In this document: positions 44,372-54,195 of the stretch, piece by piece
Position numbering within the stretch: the stretch's first letter is position 1
Layout of the letters: every line of letters starts with the position of its first letter
Assembly: GCA_018660265.1 (NCBI GenBank)
Contig: JABJKS010000072.1
Span: 50,685-114,684 of the forward strand
Direction of reading: 5' to 3'
Length of the DNA stretch: 64,000 bases
DNA from: Rhodospirillaceae bacterium
GTDB taxonomy: Bacteria > Pseudomonadota > Alphaproteobacteria > GCA-2731375
Program-made: the position numbers and the translations under genes
The notes under the pieces: model-generated
The model's input: only the letters and a program-made list of their open reading frames with translations
The model's database searches: none
Told to the model about the DNA's origin: nothing

Positions 44372-45655
44372 ATGAGCAACCTGAACCGTAGCGATGAAGA
44401 ACAGACCCTGGTCGATCTGGCCACCCAAGTCCTGCCGGCAGGGGGCTTTGGCAACCTGGCGTCCGACATCGTCATTCGCGAAGGGCGCGGTGGCCGGGTC
44501 TGGGATGTTTCCGGCAACGAATATGTAGATTTTTTGCTCGGCTCCGGCCCGATGCTGGTAGGCCATGGCCATGAAGAGGTGCTGGCGGCGGTTCAGGAAC
44601 AGGTTCAACGGGGCACGACGTTTTTCGCCAACAACGAAGCCGGCATTCGCTTGGCAGCGGAGATCGTTGAAGCGGTTGAATGCGCCGAGAAAGTCCGCTT
44701 TGTCTCCACCGGGTCGGAAGCAACCTTCTATGCCATGCGCCTGGCGCGGGCCCATCGGGGCCGGGATAAAATTCTGAAATTTGAAGGCGGCTATCATGGC
44801 ATGAGCGACTATGCCTTGATGAGCATGGCCCCGAAGCGTCCAGGCAACTTCCCACAAGCTACACCGGATTCCGCCGGCATTCCCCAACGCATTCGCGAAG
44901 AAGTCCTGATCGCGCCATTTAATGATCCGGAGATGGCAGCCGGCCTGATCAAGGAACATCACGACGAATTGGGCGGCATTATCGTGGAGCCGTTTCAACG
45001 TCTGTTACCACCGCAGCCCGGCTTTCTGGAAACCCTGCGTAAATTGGCAACTGAATACAGCATTCCGCTGATCTTTGATGAAGTTGTCACCGGCTTCCGC
45101 CTCGCCTATGGCGGGGCGCAGGCCTATTATGGCGTGACGCCGGACCTGTGTGCCATGGGCAAAGTGATCGGCGGCGGCTTTCCCCTGGCCGCCGTTATGG
45201 GGCGGTCCGATATCATGTCTCACTTTGACAGGAATGCCGTCGCGGATGAAAGTTTCATGCCCCAGATCGGTACATTGAGCGGCAATCCCGTCGCCGCCGT
45301 GGCAGGCCTGGCGACCTTGGATATTCTCGACCGCCCCGGTGCCTATGAAAAACTTTTCGCCACGGGCAGCGCCCTGATGGAGGGGCTGGAAGCCTTGTTG
45401 GAGGCCTCCGGCGTGCCAGCCGTGGTGATTGGGGAGCCGCCTTTATTCGACGTCTTTTTCACCTCGACCGAGGTTAAGGACTATCGCGGCATGCAGACCA
45501 ATGATACTGATCGCGCCCAGCGCTTCAACGCCACCCTGCGGGAAAACGGCATTCTGAAAGGCGATAGCAAATTCTACGTCTCGCTGGCCCATGATGAAAA
45601 AGATGTGGCCCACACCCTCGATGCCTTTGCCATTGCCGTGAAATCAGTTTTGTAA
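44372..45655 (+). CDS. Class III aminotransferase, glutamate-1-semialdehyde aminomutase-like
   Basis: This 427-residue PLP enzyme has FVSTGSEATFYAMRLAR for phosphate binding, LIFDEVVTGFRLAYGGAQ, and the PLP lysine in CAMGKVIGGGFPLAAVMG. The pattern resembles glutamate-1-semialdehyde 2,1-aminomutase (HemL). However, alphaproteobacteria usually make aminolevulinate by the HemA/C4 route, so a role with another amine or beta-amino acid is more likely. The nitroreductase gene is 21 bp downstream on the same strand. Confidence 0.88.
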   Translation: MSNLNRSDEEQTLVDLATQVLPAGGFGNLASDIVIREGRGGRVWDVSGNEYVDFLLGSGPMLVGHGHEEVLAAVQEQVQRGTTFFANNEAGIRLAAEIVEAVECAEKVRFVSTGSEATFYAMRLARAHRGRDKILKFEGGYHGMSDYALMSMAPKRPGNFPQATPDSAGIPQRIREEVLIAPFNDPEMAAGLIKEHHDELGGIIVEPFQRLLPPQPGFLETLRKLATEYSIPLIFDEVVTGFRLAYGGAQAYYGVTPDLCAMGKVIGGGFPLAAVMGRSDIMSHFDRNAVADESFMPQIGTLSGNPVAAVAGLATLDILDRPGAYEKLFATGSALMEGLEALLEASGVPAVVIGEPPLFDVFFTSTEVKDYRGMQTNDTDRAQRFNATLRENGILKGDSKFYVSLAHDEKDVAHTLDAFAIAVKSVL

Positions 45656-45676
45656 ATCAAATAAGGATAGCAGTCC

Positions 45677-46438
45677 GTGCCAGAAACCGTATCTGAGACA
45701 ATCGACATATTGAACAACCGCGTCAGCGTGAGGAAATTCAAGGATGACCCTGTTTCCGATGAACTAATAGATCAAGTCCTCAAAGCTTCATTCCGCGCGC
45801 CGACGTCGTCCAACATTCAGTCCTATAGCGTGGTTATCGTCCAGGACCCGGAAATTCGGGAGAAGCTGGCGGTTGTCACAGGCAATCAGAAGCATGTCAT
45901 CAAGGCCCCGGTATTTTTGGCCTTTTGCGCTGATTTGACCCGTATCGAACACGCCTTGTCCATACACGACCATAGCCTGGCAGACAATAATATGGAGATT
46001 GGTCTCGTCTCCTCCATCGATGCATCACTGGTGGGAATGTCGGTCTATCTGGCTGCGGAATCCGTTGGTTTAAAAGGCGTCATGATCGGGGCTGTGCGCA
46101 ATGACGCAGTGGAAACCGCGCGCCTGTTGGGCCTGCCGCCCCAGGTTTATTGCGTGTTTGGTATGTGCCTGGGCTGGCCCGATGAGGCACCGGCGCAAAA
46201 GCCGCGCATGGATTATTCCTCAATGGTTCACTATGAGCGTTATGGTGGCCTGCGGGACAACCGGGACGTCGGCCAAACCCTGATCGATTACGATGCGGAT
46301 TTGGAGAAACACTATACCTCTAAAGGCATTGCCACGACGCCCGATAGCTGGACCCACGACATGGACAAGAAATTCAGCCCCCAGCTCCGCGACAACCTGC
46401 GCCAGCAGCTAAAAGAGCTCGGCTTCGATTTCCGTTAG
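45677..46438 (+). CDS. Nitroreductase family oxidoreductase (NfsA-like)
   Basis: This 253-residue FMN-dependent reductase opens with NRVSVRKFKDDPVSDELIDQ and has FRAPTSSNIQSYSVVIV, LGLPPQVYCVFGMCLGWPDE and a C-terminal extension (KPRMDYSSMVHYERYG) typical of the NfsA/FRP group. It would use NADPH to reduce quinones or nitro compounds. The GTG start at 45677 follows AAGGATAG. It is probably co-transcribed with the upstream aminotransferase. Confidence 0.88.
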   Translation: MPETVSETIDILNNRVSVRKFKDDPVSDELIDQVLKASFRAPTSSNIQSYSVVIVQDPEIREKLAVVTGNQKHVIKAPVFLAFCADLTRIEHALSIHDHSLADNNMEIGLVSSIDASLVGMSVYLAAESVGLKGVMIGAVRNDAVETARLLGLPPQVYCVFGMCLGWPDEAPAQKPRMDYSSMVHYERYGGLRDNRDVGQTLIDYDADLEKHYTSKGIATTPDSWTHDMDKKFSPQLRDNLRQQLKELGFDFR

Positions 46439-46440
46439 GG

Positions 46441-46899
46441 CTAGCTTGGCTCAAACGTTGTCTTAAAGGTGAAGGCCTGGGCCGTGGGGCCGTGCTGGTT
46501 CAGGTGGGCCAGGCGTACCAGGGCCTCTTCCGGCGTGGGCACGGTGCCGGCGGGGATCCACCACAGGGTCAAATAGGCTTCTATAGGCGGCTCGAACCAT
46601 TGCCGACGCTGGGCCATGATGGGTTGATGGGCCGAGCCGTAGGCGAAATCCCCCAGTTCCTTGATGGATTGCCAGACCGACAGGTTCAATATGAACAATG
46701 GATCATCCGTCGTCTTGATGTCCGTGGCATTCCCTGCATCTGATTGCAGGCGCCACACAAAGCCTGGTGCGGCATCGGCCAGGGCATTGATCTCGTCCAG
46801 ACGATCCATGAACCCGGCCATGCGGGGATCATCCAGATCATAGCGGGCCGTGCCCACGTTCAGTTGCGCCAGGTGCATTTCGGTAGGCATTTCAGTCAT
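46441..46899 (-). CDS. DUF3291-type protein
   Basis: This 152-residue protein reads MHLAQLNVGTARYDLDDPRMAGF, then GFVWRLQSD, FILNLSVWQS, YGSAHQPIMAQRRQWF and LTLWWIPAG, the layout of DUF3291, a ferredoxin-like monooxygenase-related fold. No cofactor ligands are evident. It converges with the nitroreductase gene, leaving only two bases between the stop codons. Function is unknown. Confidence 0.8.
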   Translation of the reverse strand: MTEMPTEMHLAQLNVGTARYDLDDPRMAGFMDRLDEINALADAAPGFVWRLQSDAGNATDIKTTDDPLFILNLSVWQSIKELGDFAYGSAHQPIMAQRRQWFEPPIEAYLTLWWIPAGTVPTPEEALVRLAHLNQHGPTAQAFTFKTTFEPS

Positions 46900-46934
46900 T
46901 GGTACAGACTATCCCATTGGTACATTGCGTCTAC

Positions 46935-48068
46935 TTATCCGCCAGTTGCCGGCAAAAGAGCTCTTTGCACTCGTTGGAGCGTGTCTGAATGTATTCGCAT
47001 ATCCAGACCATTTCCATCTTCCTCGAAAAAAATCTGCCCATTCCAGTATTCTTTTCCAGATTTATGCACTGCAACATAGCAATCATGAGGTGCCCTTTTT
47101 TCCGGCATATGGACATATAGCGCAGCAAAACGAGCATTCATTGATGGCCGTGGTACTGAAGCAATCAATCGTTTGCGTTCTGCCTCGTCAATTGTCCGAT
47201 GCACAGGCCTAATGATGTAGATTTCGTTCGCGCCCAAAGCGTCTGCGACCTGCCCGCCAAACGATACCTTTCGAATAATCAAATAGTCTTCGAAATACTC
47301 CACTTTCAGCGCAACATGAGGCATCATGGAGATGTCGCCACTGGGCTCGCTCCGAGCTTCCCAAAAATGGTAAGATATATCTCCAACTTTTTGAATTTGC
47401 CCCCTGAACATGGTCGCAAGCTCAAAAGCTCCACCAAAAAAAGTTTCGTCAATTCCGACGCCGGTGCGGATTTGGTCTCCAGTAAGCTTAGCCAAAAATC
47501 CTAGTGATTGGCAGATTGCCATTTCCATTGGCGACTTTTGCGCCGGTTGGTCTACAATCGGAAGTGAAAGCAAATCAAGAAATGCGTCGCTTCCGGTTCC
47601 GCCCGCTAAGCAATTATTATACTTAGAAAAGTATCGATGTTTTGTATTCCAACCTGCTTCTGAGTCCCAAGCAAATCGCGTACTTTGTTGCGCTGGGCCC
47701 TGAACTGCCTCGATGCTAATGCCGGTCAGATATAGATCCATACCATTTTCATTTTGCCTTTCATTCAAGACACGAACGGCATCGTGAAACGTCGGAGTAG
47801 AGTTTTGTCGCAAGATGTCGCGAAATACACTTCGCGCACAAATCGAAGATCCAGACCAAGCAAGAACGAGTTGGGCGCCAAGGCAATTTACTTTTTGCAA
47901 CAACCCCGAGACGATCCGATTTGACGTTTCGGACACGCGAATATTGGCATTTTCATATGTGGGAATATTCAAAGGCCTAGTATCTTGCTTCGGGACGAGC
48001 CCACTTACCATGATATCGCCTACCACCACCGGCCAATTTCCGATCTCATAGCTAGCAACCAACGTCAC
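46935..48068 (-). CDS. Unrecognised protein with possible proteasome/Ntn-hydrolase fold
   Basis: This is a 377-residue protein with codon use more AT-rich than its neighbours. The start MTLVASYEIGNWPVVVGDIMVSG places a Thr at position 2 before a strand and a Gly-Asp turn. LGAQLVLAWSGSSICARSV (about 63-81) and CLAGGTGSDAFLDLL (about 153-167) follow. This order resembles proteasome beta/HslV-like proteins (Thr nucleophile, then ADxR-like, AGS and GSG blocks), but is divergent. A C-terminal basic half (KRLIASVPRPSMNARFAALYV) is not part of that fold. There is no signal peptide. The assignment is an inference; an isolated foreign gene of unknown function is the safe reading. Confidence 0.5.
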   Translation of the reverse strand: MTLVASYEIGNWPVVVGDIMVSGLVPKQDTRPLNIPTYENANIRVSETSNRIVSGLLQKVNCLGAQLVLAWSGSSICARSVFRDILRQNSTPTFHDAVRVLNERQNENGMDLYLTGISIEAVQGPAQQSTRFAWDSEAGWNTKHRYFSKYNNCLAGGTGSDAFLDLLSLPIVDQPAQKSPMEMAICQSLGFLAKLTGDQIRTGVGIDETFFGGAFELATMFRGQIQKVGDISYHFWEARSEPSGDISMMPHVALKVEYFEDYLIIRKVSFGGQVADALGANEIYIIRPVHRTIDEAERKRLIASVPRPSMNARFAALYVHMPEKRAPHDCYVAVHKSGKEYWNGQIFFEEDGNGLDMRIHSDTLQRVQRALLPATGG

Positions 48069-48251
48069 ATAATCACCCCATTTTCAATACTGGAATAATC
48101 GCGGTAATATTCTGGCACGAAGTGCCGACACAAAATTGTTGAATACAGCATTCAATCTAATGGAAATCTCCCAAAAACACACGCTTCCAAAAATGGACAC
48201 CCCCTTCCACACTGCGCTATACAGGCGGGAGGTAACGATGGGACGAGTGAT

Positions 48252-50396
48252 ATGGTCGATAAAACGAATACACCCGATGCGTGGCGCGAACTGGCGGCAA
48301 AGGAACTGCGCGGGAAAACACCTGATGATCTGACCTGGCAGACGCCCGAAGGCATCGCCGTCAAACCCGTTTACACGGCTGAGGATCTGGAGGGGTTGGA
48401 GAACCGACAGAACCTGCCGGGAATGGAGCCGTTTTTGCGCGGCGTTCGCGCCACCATGTATACCAACCGGCCCTGGACCATTCGGCAATACGCTGGTTTC
48501 TCGACCGCGCAGGAGTCCAACGATTTCTATCGCAAGGCCCTGGCAGGCGGGCAGGCTGGCCTGTCGGTGGCTTTTGATCTGGCCACCCATCGTGGCTATG
48601 ACAGCGACCACCCCCGCGTTGTGGGTGATGTGGGTAAGGCAGGCGTGGCTATCGACAGTGTCGAGGATATGAAGGTGCTGTTCGACGGCATCCCGTTGGA
48701 CAAGATGAGCGTGTCCATGACCATGAACGGCGCAGTTTTGCCAACCCTGGCCAGCTATATCGTGGCGGCGGAGGAACAGGGTGTGTCCCCCGACAAGCTG
48801 GCGGGCACCATTCAGAACGACATTCTGAAGGAATTCATGGTCCGCAATACCTATATCTACCCCCCCGCACCGTCCATGCGGATCGTCTCCGACATCATCG
48901 CCTATACCGCTGATAACATGCCGAAGTTTAATTCCATCTCCATCTCCGGCTATCACATGCAGGAAGCGGGTGCGACCTGCGTGCAGGAGCTGGCCTTTAC
49001 CCTGGCCGATGGCCTGGAATACGTGCGCACGGCGGTGGACAGCGGCATGGACATCGACAAATTTGCCGGGCGACTGTCGTTCTTTTTCTGCATGGGCATG
49101 AACTTTTTCATGGAAATTGCAAAACTGCGCGCAGCCCGCCTGTTATGGGCCCGCATCGTTCGGGAGTTTGACCCAAAGGATCCCAAATCCCTGATGCTGC
49201 GCACCCACTGCCAGACCTCCGGTGTGTCGTTGACCGAACAAGACCCCTACAACAATGTCATCCGCACGGCATACGAGGCCATGTCCGCCGTCCTGGGCGG
49301 CACGCAAAGTCTGCACACCAATTCGTTCGACGAGGCGATTGCCCTGCCCACGGAATTCTCCGCCAAGATCGCACGCAATACCCAGTTGATCCTGGCCGAA
49401 GAAACCGGCGTCACCAACGTGGTCGATCCCCTGGCGGGCAGTTATTACATCGAGTCCCTGACCAACAGCCTGGCGGAAGCTGCCTGGGAGATTATCCAGG
49501 AAGTGGAAGGCATGGGCGGCATGACCAAGGCCGTGGAAGCCGGCATGCCGAAGATGCAGATTGAGGCCGCCGCCGCCCGCAAACAGGCCCGCGTGGACCG
49601 GGGCGAAGAAATCATCGTCGGCGTCAATAAATACCAATCGGACGACAACGATCCCTTTGAAGTGCGCGAGATCGACAACACCGCCGTACGCGAAGCCCAG
49701 GTGGTCGGGTTGGAAAAAATTCGCGCCGCCAGGGACGAGGCCGCAACCCGCGCCGCCCTGGATGCCTTGGAAGCCGGTGCCAGGGGCAATGGCAATCTAT
49801 TGGCCCTGTCCGTGGACGCGGCCCGGGTGCGCGCCACCCTGGGTGAAATATCAGACGCGTTGGAGCGGCCCTTTGGCCGCTATTCGGCTGAAGTCCGCTC
49901 TATCTCGGGCGTTTACAGTGCGGCCTACGAGGGCGATGAAGGTTTTGATCGCATCGTCAAGGATGTGGCGGACTTTGCCGTGGCCGAGGGTCGCCGCCCC
50001 CGCATGATGGTGGTCAAGCTGGGCCAGGACGGTCATGACCGTGGCGCCAAGGTGATCGCAACCGCCTTCGCCGACATTGGCTTTGACGTGGACATCGGAC
50101 CGCTGTTCCAAACGCCGGAGGAAGCGGCGCGGGACGCCATTGAAAACGATGTGCATTTGATCGGTGTCTCGACCCAGGCTGCCGGGCATAAAACCCTGGT
50201 GCCTGATCTGGTCAATGCCCTGAAGGACCAGGGCGGCAATGATATTCTGGTGGTCTGCGGCGGGGTCATCCCGGCCCAGGACTATGACTATCTATACCAG
50301 CGCGGCGTGGCAGCCGTGTTCGGCCCCGGCACCAATATTCCGGAAGCTGCGGCTGAAATTCTGGCTCTGCTGAACAAAGCACGGGAGGCGGCATAG
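48252..50396 (+). CDS. scpA: Methylmalonyl-CoA mutase, full-length
   Basis: This 714-residue B12 enzyme interconverts methylmalonyl-CoA and succinyl-CoA. The N-terminal catalytic domain has [10 protein letters not shown] (Tyr) and [17 protein letters not shown] (Arg), the methylmalonyl-specific pair. The C-terminal cobalamin domain has [11 protein letters not shown] (DxHxxG) and [15 protein letters not shown]. The length fits the alpha-subunit/homodimeric type. Translation from ATG 48252 has a poor ribosome-binding site, while a strong GGGAGG upstream serves an ATG at 48238 in another frame; coupling through that short frame is possible. The SnoaL-like gene starts directly at the stop. Confidence 0.96.
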   Translation: MVDKTNTPDAWRELAAKELRGKTPDDLTWQTPEGIAVKPVYTAEDLEGLENRQNLPGMEPFLRGVRATMYTNRPWTIRQYAGFSTAQESNDFYRKALAGGQAGLSVAFDLATHRGYDSDHPRVVGDVGKAGVAIDSVEDMKVLFDGIPLDKMSVSMTMNGAVLPTLASYIVAAEEQGVSPDKLAGTIQNDILKEFMVRNTYIYPPAPSMRIVSDIIAYTADNMPKFNSISISGYHMQEAGATCVQELAFTLADGLEYVRTAVDSGMDIDKFAGRLSFFFCMGMNFFMEIAKLRAARLLWARIVREFDPKDPKSLMLRTHCQTSGVSLTEQDPYNNVIRTAYEAMSAVLGGTQSLHTNSFDEAIALPTEFSAKIARNTQLILAEETGVTNVVDPLAGSYYIESLTNSLAEAAWEIIQEVEGMGGMTKAVEAGMPKMQIEAAAARKQARVDRGEEIIVGVNKYQSDDNDPFEVREIDNTAVREAQVVGLEKIRAARDEAATRAALDALEAGARGNGNLLALSVDAARVRATLGEISDALERPFGRYSAEVRSISGVYSAAYEGDEGFDRIVKDVADFAVAEGRRPRMMVVKLGQDGHDRGAKVIATAFADIGFDVDIGPLFQTPEEAARDAIENDVHLIGVSTQAAGHKTLVPDLVNALKDQGGNDILVVCGGVIPAQDYDYLYQRGVAAVFGPGTNIPEAAAEILALLNKAREAA

Positions 50397-50906
50397 ATGC
50401 CAAATGATACTGATGCAAAAGTACAATTATTGCTGGACCGGGCGGATATCAGCCAGGTTCTCTATACCTATGCCACAGCCATAGATACCCGAAATTTTGA
50501 TCTATTGGCGACCTGCTTCACTGCGGATCTGGAGGCCGATTTTCGCAGTTTTGGCAGCCGGGAAATCATCAAGGGCCGGGATAACTGGCTACCCATCATC
50601 CAAGGCACTATCGAGGGCCTGGATGCGACCCAGCATCTGACCGGCAACCACGTCATCACTGTTGATGGCGACAGCGCCACATTGGTCGCCTACCTTCAGG
50701 CGCTGCATCGTCTGGATACCGCGCGCAGCGATCCCGAATATACCGTCGGCGGCTATTACACCTGCGATATGGCGCGGGGTGAGGGTGGGCTCCAAGACGG
50801 CCCCCATGACGGACGCTGGCGCATGCGCCGCTATTCCCTGCAAGTCACCTGGCACCGGGGCAACCGGGACATTCTGCGCCAGGCCCAACGTCGGTTGAAG
50901 AGTTAG
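50397..50906 (+). CDS. SnoaL-like (NTF2-fold) protein
   Basis: This 169-residue SnoaL_4-type protein has LDRADISQVLYTYATAID at the N-terminus, LATCFTADLEADF, then ATQHLTGNHVITVDGD and a C-terminal RRYSLQVTWHRG strand. The start codon follows the mutase stop with no gap, so translation is coupled. It could be an auxiliary isomerase/dehydratase or only a ligand binder. It is distinct in sequence from the SnoaL-like gene at 43815. Confidence 0.82.
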   Translation: MPNDTDAKVQLLLDRADISQVLYTYATAIDTRNFDLLATCFTADLEADFRSFGSREIIKGRDNWLPIIQGTIEGLDATQHLTGNHVITVDGDSATLVAYLQALHRLDTARSDPEYTVGGYYTCDMARGEGGLQDGPHDGRWRMRRYSLQVTWHRGNRDILRQAQRRLKS

Positions 50907-50919
50907 GGAAGTTAAGTTC

Positions 50920-51567
50920 ATGAAAGCTGTTGTCGTTCCGGTCACGCCGTTCCAGCAAAACTGCACTGTCATCTGGTGCGAAGAAACCATGATGGGTGCC
51001 GTATCAGACCCCGGTGGGGACATCGACCGGGTGCAACAGGCCATCGACGAACAGGGCGTAACGGTGGAAAAGATCCTCGTCACCCACGGCCACATGGATC
51101 ATGCGGGCGGCGTTGCCGAATTGTCTGAACGCCTGGGCGTGCCCATCGAAGGCCCCCACGAGGATGATTTATTCCTGATCGAAGGCCTGTCCGAGGCCGG
51201 GGCCAAATACGGCCTGACGGAGGCCCGCCCCTTTACCCCGACCCGTTGGCTAAAGGGTGGCGATACTGTCAGTTTTGGCAACGAAACAATGTCCGTCCGC
51301 CATTGCCCTGGTCATACGCCGGGGCATGTGATCTTTCACGATGCCAAGGCCATGGTTGCCCTGGTGGGGGACGTCTTGTTCCAAGGTTCCATCGGACGCT
51401 CGGACCTGCCGGGTGGTGATCATGACACCCTGATCCGCTCCATCCGGGAACAGCTTTGGCCCTTGGGCGATGCCACAACCTTTGTCTCGGGCCACGGTGG
51501 CCTGTCCACCTTTGGCGATGAACGCCAGTCGAACCCATTCGTGGCGGATCAGCTGTTTTCAGACTAG
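50920..51567 (+). CDS. MBL-fold metallohydrolase (glyoxalase II-like)
   Basis: This 215-residue metallo-beta-lactamase fold enzyme has the metal motif HGHMDHAGG, His in RHCPGHTPGHV, Asp in VALVGDVLFQGSIGRSDLPGGD and His in VSGHGG. This matches YcbL/GloB2-type hydrolases that split S-lactoylglutathione or related thioesters. It lies 14 bp after the SnoaL-like gene in the mutase operon, where a thioester hydrolase would be reasonable. Confidence 0.9.
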   Translation: MKAVVVPVTPFQQNCTVIWCEETMMGAVSDPGGDIDRVQQAIDEQGVTVEKILVTHGHMDHAGGVAELSERLGVPIEGPHEDDLFLIEGLSEAGAKYGLTEARPFTPTRWLKGGDTVSFGNETMSVRHCPGHTPGHVIFHDAKAMVALVGDVLFQGSIGRSDLPGGDHDTLIRSIREQLWPLGDATTFVSGHGGLSTFGDERQSNPFVADQLFSD

Positions 51568-51680
51568 TTTCTCACGCTCGAAACCCGCTGTTTCTTGTAT
51601 GCTTAAGGTCTCCGAATTAGGGTATAAAGATATCCGCTATTCGTATTATTCGCTGCTTGAGAAAAGGACATCGGATTTCC

Positions 51681-52409
51681 ATGGGCCAGCTGTTGGATTG
51701 CAATAAAATTCGCCGAAATATCGTACTGCCTTTGGGTATTGCAGGCGCTGTTTTGCTGGCGTCTTGTGCAAAAATGCCGGACATGATGCCGAAAGATACC
51801 GGCGAAGCAGCAGAACAGGTCAAGGTCGCCAAACAGGCGGACAAAAAGGCCCACATGGCGGAACAGAAGGAACTGGCGAAGGAGCGGCGGGAGGAAAAGA
51901 CGGAGGACAAGGAAATCCTGGCCCTGAACGAGCGTATCCATACGCTTTCCTTACGGGTCGAGGATCTGTCCGAGCGAATGCATCAAATGACCCAGCGCCT
52001 TGAACATGACCCCTTGAAAATCGCCGAAATGGAATTGGCGATAAAGGCCATTGAAGAAAGAATTGGCGACGACGGGGCTGAGCACAAGGCACCGCGCCAT
52101 GGCATGACCAAGAAATCGCCCAAGATGCCCGCCAAAAGTTCCGGCAAGGCATTCTGGGGCATTCAAATCGCCGCCTATAAGACCGAGGCCGGTGCAAAAG
52201 AGGCCTGGGCCGAGCTGTTGGATAACCCCATGGCTATCGAGCTACAGGAAGCCAAGGTTCAGTACATCAAGACCAAGCCGATGAAAAACGGCAAGCGGCT
52301 GATCCTCGTCGTCATCAACGACTATCCCAGTCACAAAGCCGCCAACGATGCCTGTGAATCCCTAAAAGAGCGTGGCATAGACTGCGTCGCGGCCCGCATC
52401 AGACCCTGA
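51681..52409 (+). CDS. SPOR-domain lipoprotein with coiled coil
   Basis: This 242-residue protein has a type II signal peptide ending in the lipobox LLASC (Cys at about residue 29). It is followed by a charged coiled coil (about 50-125, KQADKKAHMAEQKELAKERR and LSLRVEDLSERMHQMTQRLE). A C-terminal SPOR-like domain (about 165-242, FWGIQIAAYKTEAGAKEAW and ILVVINDYPSHKAANDACE) probably binds denuded peptidoglycan. It should sit in the outer or inner membrane facing the periplasm. ATG 51681 is chosen over the upstream ATG at 51657. Confidence 0.8.
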   Translation: MGQLLDCNKIRRNIVLPLGIAGAVLLASCAKMPDMMPKDTGEAAEQVKVAKQADKKAHMAEQKELAKERREEKTEDKEILALNERIHTLSLRVEDLSERMHQMTQRLEHDPLKIAEMELAIKAIEERIGDDGAEHKAPRHGMTKKSPKMPAKSSGKAFWGIQIAAYKTEAGAKEAWAELLDNPMAIELQEAKVQYIKTKPMKNGKRLILVVINDYPSHKAANDACESLKERGIDCVAARIRP

Positions 52410-52461
52410 CAGTCCGATTATTGCGCGTGGCTTTAACGATGCCATGCGCTAATCTGACACC

Positions 52462-54195
52462 ATGACAACACCCGTTCGCAAACTCGCCGCCATCCTGGCC
52501 GCCGATGTGGTTGGTTATTCCAAGCTTATGGGCGAAGATCAGGCGCGTACCCTTGATGCATTGCGGCAATTGCGTAGGGAATTGTTCGAGCCGGTGGTCG
52601 ATGAATATCGCGGCAATGTGGTCAAGCGCATGGGTGATGGCTGGATTGTCGAATTCGCCAGTGTCTCTGACGCGGTCGATTGCGCGTTGCGGTTTCAGTT
52701 CGGTTTGGCGGCGCACGAAATCATCCGCCTGCGCGCGGGCATACATATCGGCGAAGTGGTGTTCGAGGATGAGGACGTCTTTGGTGACGGCGTCAACGTC
52801 GCGGCCCGGCTGGAAGAACTGGCGGAACCGGGCGAAGTGCTGATCTCCGACACCGTGCACAACAGCCTGGACAAAAAATCAGCCGCGCAATTCAGCGGTG
52901 GCGATAACCAGGAGCTAAAGAACATTGCCCGCCCGGTTCACGTCTGGCGTTGGTCGCCAGGAGAGGTACAACAGGCCAAGTCGACAGAGGCCGCGCTGCC
53001 CCTGTCCGACAAACCCTCTATCGCGGTTCTGCCTTTCGACAACATGAGCGGCGATCCTGAACAGGAATATTTTGCTGACGGCATCACCGAGGATATCATC
53101 ACCGAGTTGTCCCGCTTCCGCGAATTCCTGGTCATCGCGCGCAACTCCACCTTTGTTTACAAAGGCACGGCCATGGACCTCACCGCAGTCGCAGGGGAAC
53201 TGAATGCACTTTATATCGTCGAGGGCAGCGTCAGGAAGGCCGGCAACCGGGTCCGCGTCACTGCGCAGTTAATCAAGGGCACCACCAACACCCACTTATG
53301 GGCGGATCGGTTCGACGGCGATTTGACGGATATCTTCGCCCTGCAGGACGAAATCACCTCTGCCATCGTCAGTGCCATCGCCCCCCGCTTCGTTCAGGCG
53401 GAGGCGGAGCGTTCCGCCAAATTATCCGCAACGCAGTTGTCCGCCTGGGACAACCTCCTGCGGGCCCGAGCCCTGCTGGCGGCGCTGGACAAACAAAGCG
53501 CACAGGATGCCTTGCCGCTGTTGCGCGCCGCCATTCGCCAAGATCCGCAAAGTGCCCAGGCCCATAATTGGCTCGCCTATGCACTGTTTCTCAACTCGGC
53601 GTACGGCTGGTCCGATGACCCGATTTCCGACCGCAATGAGGCTTTCGCGATCGCCCGCCAGGCGGTATCACTCGACCCCGATGATGCCTTGTCCCATGTG
53701 GTTTCGGGTATGATCTACGCGTCTACGGCGAATGACGTGGAAGCCGCCGCGCGAGCCAACGAAAAGGCATTGAAAATCAATCCGAACTTCGCCATGGCGC
53801 ACGGCTTCCTGGGTGGAAATCAAGCAATTCTTGGCGACTTCGCGGCGGCGCGAAAGCATCTTGACCTTGCCTTGCGACTGAGCCCGCACGACCCCACCGC
53901 AGGCATCTGGCAGAGCCTGTATACTTTGGGCCTCTATAGCGCGGAACGTTATGACGATGTTGTTAGGAATGTCGACGAGGCGATCAAGACCTTTCCGGAT
54001 TACCCCGCTAATTTTCGCCAGCGCGCGGCGGCATTAGCCATGTTGGGGCGGATGGAAGAAGCGCGCGACGACATTAAACATGTACTCCGCCTGGTGCCCG
54101 GTTTTACGATCGAGCGCGCGCGCCATTTACCGTTTTGGCCCGACATAGAGCCCTTTCTGGAAGGCTTGCGCAAAGCGGGAATGCCGGAAGAATGA
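52462..54195 (+). CDS. Class III adenylate cyclase with TolB-like and TPR domains (copy 1)
   Basis: This 577-residue protein has an N-terminal cyclase homology domain (about 5-165). Metal Asp residues are in ILAADVVGYS and VKRMGDGWIVEF; the substrate Lys lies in the latter. The GDGVNVAARLEEL motif holds the adenine-Asp/Thr position and the Asn/Arg transition-state residues, so it looks active. A TolB/FlgO-like segment (IAVLPFDNMSGDPEQEYFA, about 192-330) and TPR-type helices (about 340-577) follow. There are no transmembrane segments. The gene is followed by a near-duplicate with a 4-base overlap (ATGA). Confidence 0.9.
   Translation: MTTPVRKLAAILAADVVGYSKLMGEDQARTLDALRQLRRELFEPVVDEYRGNVVKRMGDGWIVEFASVSDAVDCALRFQFGLAAHEIIRLRAGIHIGEVVFEDEDVFGDGVNVAARLEELAEPGEVLISDTVHNSLDKKSAAQFSGGDNQELKNIARPVHVWRWSPGEVQQAKSTEAALPLSDKPSIAVLPFDNMSGDPEQEYFADGITEDIITELSRFREFLVIARNSTFVYKGTAMDLTAVAGELNALYIVEGSVRKAGNRVRVTAQLIKGTTNTHLWADRFDGDLTDIFALQDEITSAIVSAIAPRFVQAEAERSAKLSATQLSAWDNLLRARALLAALDKQSAQDALPLLRAAIRQDPQSAQAHNWLAYALFLNSAYGWSDDPISDRNEAFAIARQAVSLDPDDALSHVVSGMIYASTANDVEAAARANEKALKINPNFAMAHGFLGGNQAILGDFAAARKHLDLALRLSPHDPTAGIWQSLYTLGLYSAERYDDVVRNVDEAIKTFPDYPANFRQRAAALAMLGRMEEARDDIKHVLRLVPGFTIERARHLPFWPDIEPFLEGLRKAGMPEE

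Noticed and set aside
48136..48333. A 65-codon frame with a strong GGGAGG ribosome-binding site (ATG 48238) over the mutase start
   Set aside because: The peptide looks random and runs into the mutase gene; at most it is a short coupling leader, so it is only mentioned in the mutase entry.
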